NCBI GenBank assembly: GCA_013298245.1
Contig: JAAFHD010000162.1
Coordinates: 1 to 7,824, forward strand
DNA from: Alphaproteobacteria bacterium
Lineage (GTDB): Bacteria; Pseudomonadota; Alphaproteobacteria; Acetobacterales; Acetobacteraceae
DNA length: 7,824 nt
Direction of reading: 5' to 3'
In this document: positions 5,337 to 7,824 of the stretch, one piece after another
How the letters are laid out: every line of letters begins with the position of its first letter
Numbering within the stretch: position 1 is the first letter of the stretch
Notes under the pieces: model-generated
Database searches by the model: none
Told to the model about the DNA's origin: nothing
Seen by the model: the letters and a program-made list of their open reading frames with translations, nothing else
Position numbers and translations under genes: made by a program

Positions 5337-6866
5337 ATGGCCCTCGACGTTTCTGTCGCGCGCCCCGAACTGCTGCTGGTGGCCGATGCCGTCGCGCGCG
5401 AGAAGATGATCGAGCGCGAGGAAGTCATCGATGCCATGGAGCAAGCCATGGGCAAGGCCGGCCGCGCCAAATACGGGCTGGAGAAGGACATCCGCGCCAC
5501 CATCGACCGCAAGAGCGGTGAAGTGAAATTGTCGCGCTGGACCGAGGTGGTGGAAGCCGAACCGGTCGAGAACGAAGCCACGCAAATGCCGCTGCGCATC
5601 GCGCAGAAGGTCAAGCCCGGCATTGCGGTGGGCGAGTTCATCATCGACCCGCTGCCGCCGATCGATTTCGGCCGCATCGCCGCGCAAACGGCCAAGCAGG
5701 TGATCGTGCAACGCGTGCGCGAGGTGGAGCGCAAGAAGCAGTTCGACGAATACAAGGACCGCGTTGGCGAGATCATCAATGGCGTGGTCAAGCGCACCGA
5801 ATACGGCAACCTGATGCTGGACCTCGGCCGGTCGGAAGCGCTGCTGCGCCGTGATGAGACCATCATGCGCGAGGCCTATAAGAACGGCGATCGCGTGCGC
5901 GCTTACATCTACGATGTGCGTGAGGAAACGCGTGGGCCGCAGATCTTTTTGTCCCGCACGCATCCGGGCTTTCTGGCCAAGCTCTTCGCGCAGGAAGTGC
6001 CGGAAATCTACGACGGCATCATCGAGATCAAGGCCGTTGCGCGCGACCCCGGCAGCCGTGCGAAAATGGCGGTGATCAGCCGCGATTCCTCCATTGATCC
6101 CGTGGGCGCCTGCGTGGGTATGCGCGGCTCGCGCGTGCAGGCGGTGGTGGCCGAATTGCAGGGCGAGAAGATCGACATCATCCCCTGGTCCAGCGATCCC
6201 GCAACCTTCATCGTCAACGCGCTGGCACCGGCGGAAGTGTCCAAGGTGGTGCTGGATGAAGACGGCAAGCGCTGCGAAGTGGTGGTGCCGGATGACCAGC
6301 TTTCATTGGCGATTGGTCGGCGCGGGCAGAATGTGCGCCTGGCCAGCCAGCTGACGCGCTTTGATATCGACATCCTGACGGAAGCCGAGGAATCCGAACG
6401 CCGCCAGGAAGATTTCCGCAAGCGCACTGGCCTGTTCGTCGAAGCGCTGGACGTGGATGACGTGATCGCCGGTCTGCTGGTGCAGGAAGGCTTCACCACC
6501 ATCGAGGAAGTGGTCGGCGCGGAGGATGAGGAAGTCGCCTCCATCGAAGGCTTCGATGAAAACATCGCCATCGAACTGAAGCGCCGCGCCGCCGAATGGA
6601 TCGAACGCCGCGATGGCGAACTGGATGCACGCCGCCGCGAATTGGGCGTGGAAGACAGCATCGCCGAGTACGAGAATTTCACCCCGGCCATGCTGGTGGC
6701 ACTGGGCGAAAAGGGCGTGAAGACGCTGGACGACCTGGCCGACCTGGCCGGCGATGAGCTGATCGAAATCCTCGGCGAAGGTGCCCTGGACGAAGACACC
6801 GCGAACGCCATCATCATGGATGCGCGCAAGCATTGGTTCGCCGAAGGGGATGATGCCGCCCCCTGA
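5337..6866 (+). CDS. nusA: Transcription termination/antitermination factor NusA
   Basis: A 509-residue RNA polymerase-binding elongation factor that modulates pausing, intrinsic termination and rRNA antitermination. All domains can be followed: the N-terminal RNA polymerase-binding domain (about 1-125, with VADAVAREKMIEREEVIDAM), the S1 domain (about 137-203, from GEIINGVVKRTEYGNLMLDL to the IFLSRTHP junction at 203-210), KH1 with its GxxG loop GMRG (261-264, after DPVGACV), and KH2 with IGRRGQNVRLA (326-336). Two C-terminal acidic helix-hairpin-helix-type repeats follow (about 367-423 and 447-499), each with the GxxTxxxV/L pattern (GFTTIEEVV and GVKTLDDLA). The two-repeat C-terminal half matches the long proteobacterial form. 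The ATG follows GGAAGGAG at good spacing, two bases after rimP. ylxR starts inside its 3' end. No key residue appears to be missing. Confidence 0.97.
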   Translation: MALDVSVARPELLLVADAVAREKMIEREEVIDAMEQAMGKAGRAKYGLEKDIRATIDRKSGEVKLSRWTEVVEAEPVENEATQMPLRIAQKVKPGIAVGEFIIDPLPPIDFGRIAAQTAKQVIVQRVREVERKKQFDEYKDRVGEIINGVVKRTEYGNLMLDLGRSEALLRRDETIMREAYKNGDRVRAYIYDVREETRGPQIFLSRTHPGFLAKLFAQEVPEIYDGIIEIKAVARDPGSRAKMAVISRDSSIDPVGACVGMRGSRVQAVVAELQGEKIDIIPWSSDPATFIVNALAPAEVSKVVLDEDGKRCEVVVPDDQLSLAIGRRGQNVRLASQLTRFDIDILTEAEESERRQEDFRKRTGLFVEALDVDDVIAGLLVQEGFTTIEEVVGAEDEEVASIEGFDENIAIELKRRAAEWIERRDGELDARRRELGVEDSIAEYENFTPAMLVALGEKGVKTLDDLADLAGDELIEILGEGALDEDTANAIIMDARKHWFAEGDDAAP

Positions 6867-7443
6867 CCCGGACGCCGAACGCGGGCCGCTTCGCCGCTGC
6901 ATCATCACGCGCGAAACGCTGCCCAAGGCGGCGATGCTGCGCTTCGTGGTGGGGCCGGATGGCGCGGTGGTGCCGGACCTTGCCGCGCGCCTGCCCGGGC
7001 GCGGCATGTGGCTGAAGGCGGCCCCTGGCCTGCTGGAACAGGCGATGAAGAAGGGCGCCTTTGCCCGCGCGGCCAAGGCGCAGGTGCGGGTCGCGCCGGA
7101 ATTGCCGGCACAGGTCGCCGCGTTGCTGCTGGCGCGGCTGGCGGACCGCCTGGGCATGGCACGCCGCGCCGGCCAGGCGGTGTCAGGCTTCCAGAAAGTG
7201 CGCGAAGCGATGGACAAGAACCGCGCCGCGCTGCTGGTGGAAGCGACCGATGGCAGCCCTGCGGAACGCGCGCGGCTGCTGGGTGGGCGTGATATTCCGG
7301 TGGTGTCGGTGCTGGATTCCGCGGCTCTGGGGCAGATTTTCGGGCGTGATGCGTCGGTGCATGTGGCCATTGCGCCGGGCCGCCTGGCTGACGATATCAA
7401 GGCTGACGCCGAGCGTCTGGCCGGGCTTCAAGGCCAAGCGTGA
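6853..7443 (+). CDS. ylxR: RNA-binding protein: YlxR (DUF448) domain fused to an L7Ae/YlxQ-like domain
   Basis: A 196-residue probable RNA-binding protein. The N-terminal YlxR domain (about residues 8-85) has the family pattern GPLRRCIITRETLPKAAMLR with Arg-Cys-x-x-Thr, then VVGPDGAVVPDL and PGRGMWL. The C-terminal part (about 92-196) resembles the L7Ae/L30e ribosomal protein fold, with LGMARRAGQAVSGFQKV, AALLVEATDGSPAERARLL and a GQIFGRDASVHVAI segment. In Bacillus the two domains are separate neighbouring genes (ylxR and ylxQ) between nusA and infB; here they are fused. The start is within an ATGATG doublet (6850 or 6853); 6853 was chosen because AGGGG (6845-6849) is too close to 6850. Either way the gene overlaps nusA by 14-17 bases, indicating translational coupling. 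The exact role is not settled; rRNA or tRNA contact is the usual inference for the fold. Confidence 0.9.
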   Translation: MPPPDPDAERGPLRRCIITRETLPKAAMLRFVVGPDGAVVPDLAARLPGRGMWLKAAPGLLEQAMKKGAFARAAKAQVRVAPELPAQVAALLLARLADRLGMARRAGQAVSGFQKVREAMDKNRAALLVEATDGSPAERARLLGGRDIPVVSVLDSAALGQIFGRDASVHVAIAPGRLADDIKADAERLAGLQGQA

Positions 7444-7451
7444 TGCTTGGC
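7433..7451 (+). repeat. Inverted repeat spanning the ylxR stop codon
   Basis: GCCAAGC (7433-7439) and GCTTGGC (7445-7451) pair perfectly around GTGAT, placing the ylxR TGA (7441-7443) in the loop. It is not followed by a U-tract, so a role in termination is unlikely; it may protect or process the transcript between ylxR and infB. Confidence 0.5.
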
Positions 7452-7581
7452 GAAACTGGCGCAAACCCGCGCCAAAACCGCTTACGCCATTGCCGTGGGC
7501 GGGACAAAGGTTTAGGGCAGAGCCATCTGTGGCTGGACCCCTTCAAGCGCCACGGATGGCGGATCGGATAAAGACCTTCGA
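7444..7581 (+). promoter_or_regulatory. Structured ylxR-infB intercistronic region
   Basis: This gap of 138 bases holds no full-length gene. Three short perfect inverted repeats lie in it: TGGCGC/GCGCCA (7457-7462 with 7469-7474), AGCCA/TGGCT (7521-7525 with 7530-7534) and CGCCA/TGGCG (7548-7552 with 7557-7561). A fourth spans the preceding stop codon. The infB start has only weak purine-rich sequence before it (GGATAAAG, 7565-7572). A 9-codon ORF (7556-7585) ends by overlapping the infB ATG as ATGA. Together these suggest post-transcriptional control of infB, but each element is short and could be chance in GC-rich DNA. Confidence 0.4.
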
Positions 7582-7824
7582 ATGAGCGATAAGAACGAGC
7601 AGGACCAGGCCAAGGGCCGTCTCAGCCTGCGGCCGGGTGGCCGGCTGGAATTGGGCAAGACAGAAGCTGCCGGCAGCGTCCGGCAGAGCTTCAGCCATGG
7701 CCGCAGCAAGGTCGTCCAGGTCGAGGTGCTGAAGAAGCGCACCATCACCCCCGCCGCGAAGCCCGCAGCACCTGCCGCCGACGCGCCGAAGGCTGCGGAG
7801 GCCGCGCCCGCAGCACCTGCCCCC
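7582..7824 (+). CDS. infB: Translation initiation factor IF-2, N-terminal part (gene runs off the right edge)
   Basis: IF-2 is the GTPase that brings initiator fMet-tRNA to the 30S subunit and promotes subunit joining. Only the first 81 codons are present. They match the alphaproteobacterial IF-2 N-terminus: a short charged start (MSDKNEQDQ), RLSLRPGGRLELGK, then the conserved QSFSHGRSKVVQVEVLKKR (residues 35-53). After residue 58 an Ala/Pro-rich linker begins, typical of the poorly conserved region before the G domain. The G domain and C-terminal domains are outside the window. The ATG at 7582 overlaps the TGA of a tiny upstream ORF. Upstream in the same frame the sequence is open back to a TAG at 7513, but it contains no ATG, GTG or TTG, so this start is well supported. 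It is the expected member after ylxR in the rimP-nusA-infB operon. Confidence 0.94.
   Translation, partial: MSDKNEQDQAKGRLSLRPGGRLELGKTEAAGSVRQSFSHGRSKVVQVEVLKKRTITPAAKPAAPAADAPKAAEAAPAAPAP

Noticed and set aside
7457..7474. Terminator between ylxR and infB
   Set aside because: The TGGCGC/GCGCCA stem is short and followed by AAAACCG rather than a U-run on the transcript. infB is expected to be cotranscribed with the operon.
1..7824. Mobile elements, CRISPR arrays, tRNA or rRNA genes, toxin-antitoxin or phage-defence systems
   Set aside because: No transposase-like or nuclease-like protein, spaced direct repeats, cloverleaf sequence or abrupt composition change was seen on either strand.

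Overview
The window is high-GC DNA with dense coding on both strands and looks alphaproteobacterial. The rimP-nusA-ylxR-infB order, the YlxR protein fused to an L7Ae-like domain, the NusA with a long acidic C-terminal half carrying two helix-hairpin-helix-type repeats, and a CrtD-type carotenoid desaturase together suggest Rhodospirillales/Acetobacteraceae-like bacteria. That placement is inference from gene order and protein character; no search was run.

Left part (1-3262): a cytochrome P450 is read leftwards and runs off the window edge, so only its N-terminal 311 residues are visible. It is divergent from a two-gene rightward unit made of a multi-pass membrane protein (DUF2306-like) and a 497-residue FAD-dependent carotenoid desaturase, best matching CrtD (1-hydroxycarotenoid 3,4-desaturase). 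The P450 and the desaturase may act on the same or related isoprenoid substrates, but this is inferred from proximity only.

Middle part (3264-4592): a leftward gene, convergent with crtD and separated from it by one base, encodes a mosaic protein. It has a short N-terminal segment, a roughly 160-residue Pro/Ala/Glu-rich linker containing a 2 x 96 bp tandem repeat, and a C-terminal Rossmann-like domain resembling a class I methyltransferase whose usual acidic and metal-type residues look eroded.

Right part (about 4640 to the end): the conserved transcription/translation operon. A leader with two mutually exclusive perfect hairpins precedes rimP (TTG start with a good Shine-Dalgarno). It is followed by nusA (2 bp after rimP), ylxR-L7Ae (overlapping nusA), and the N-terminal 81 codons of infB. 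The 138-base gap before infB, together with the ylxR stop codon, contains four short inverted repeats and a possible 9-codon leader ORF whose stop overlaps the infB start. RimP matures the 30S subunit, NusA couples pausing, termination and antitermination to RNA polymerase, the YlxR-type protein binds RNA, and IF-2 places initiator tRNA, so the operon joins ribosome assembly, transcription elongation and translation initiation.

No mobile element, CRISPR array, tRNA or rRNA is visible. The most interesting unexplained signals are the rimP leader switch, the degenerate methyltransferase-like protein, the P450/crtD neighbourhood, and the structured ylxR-infB junction.
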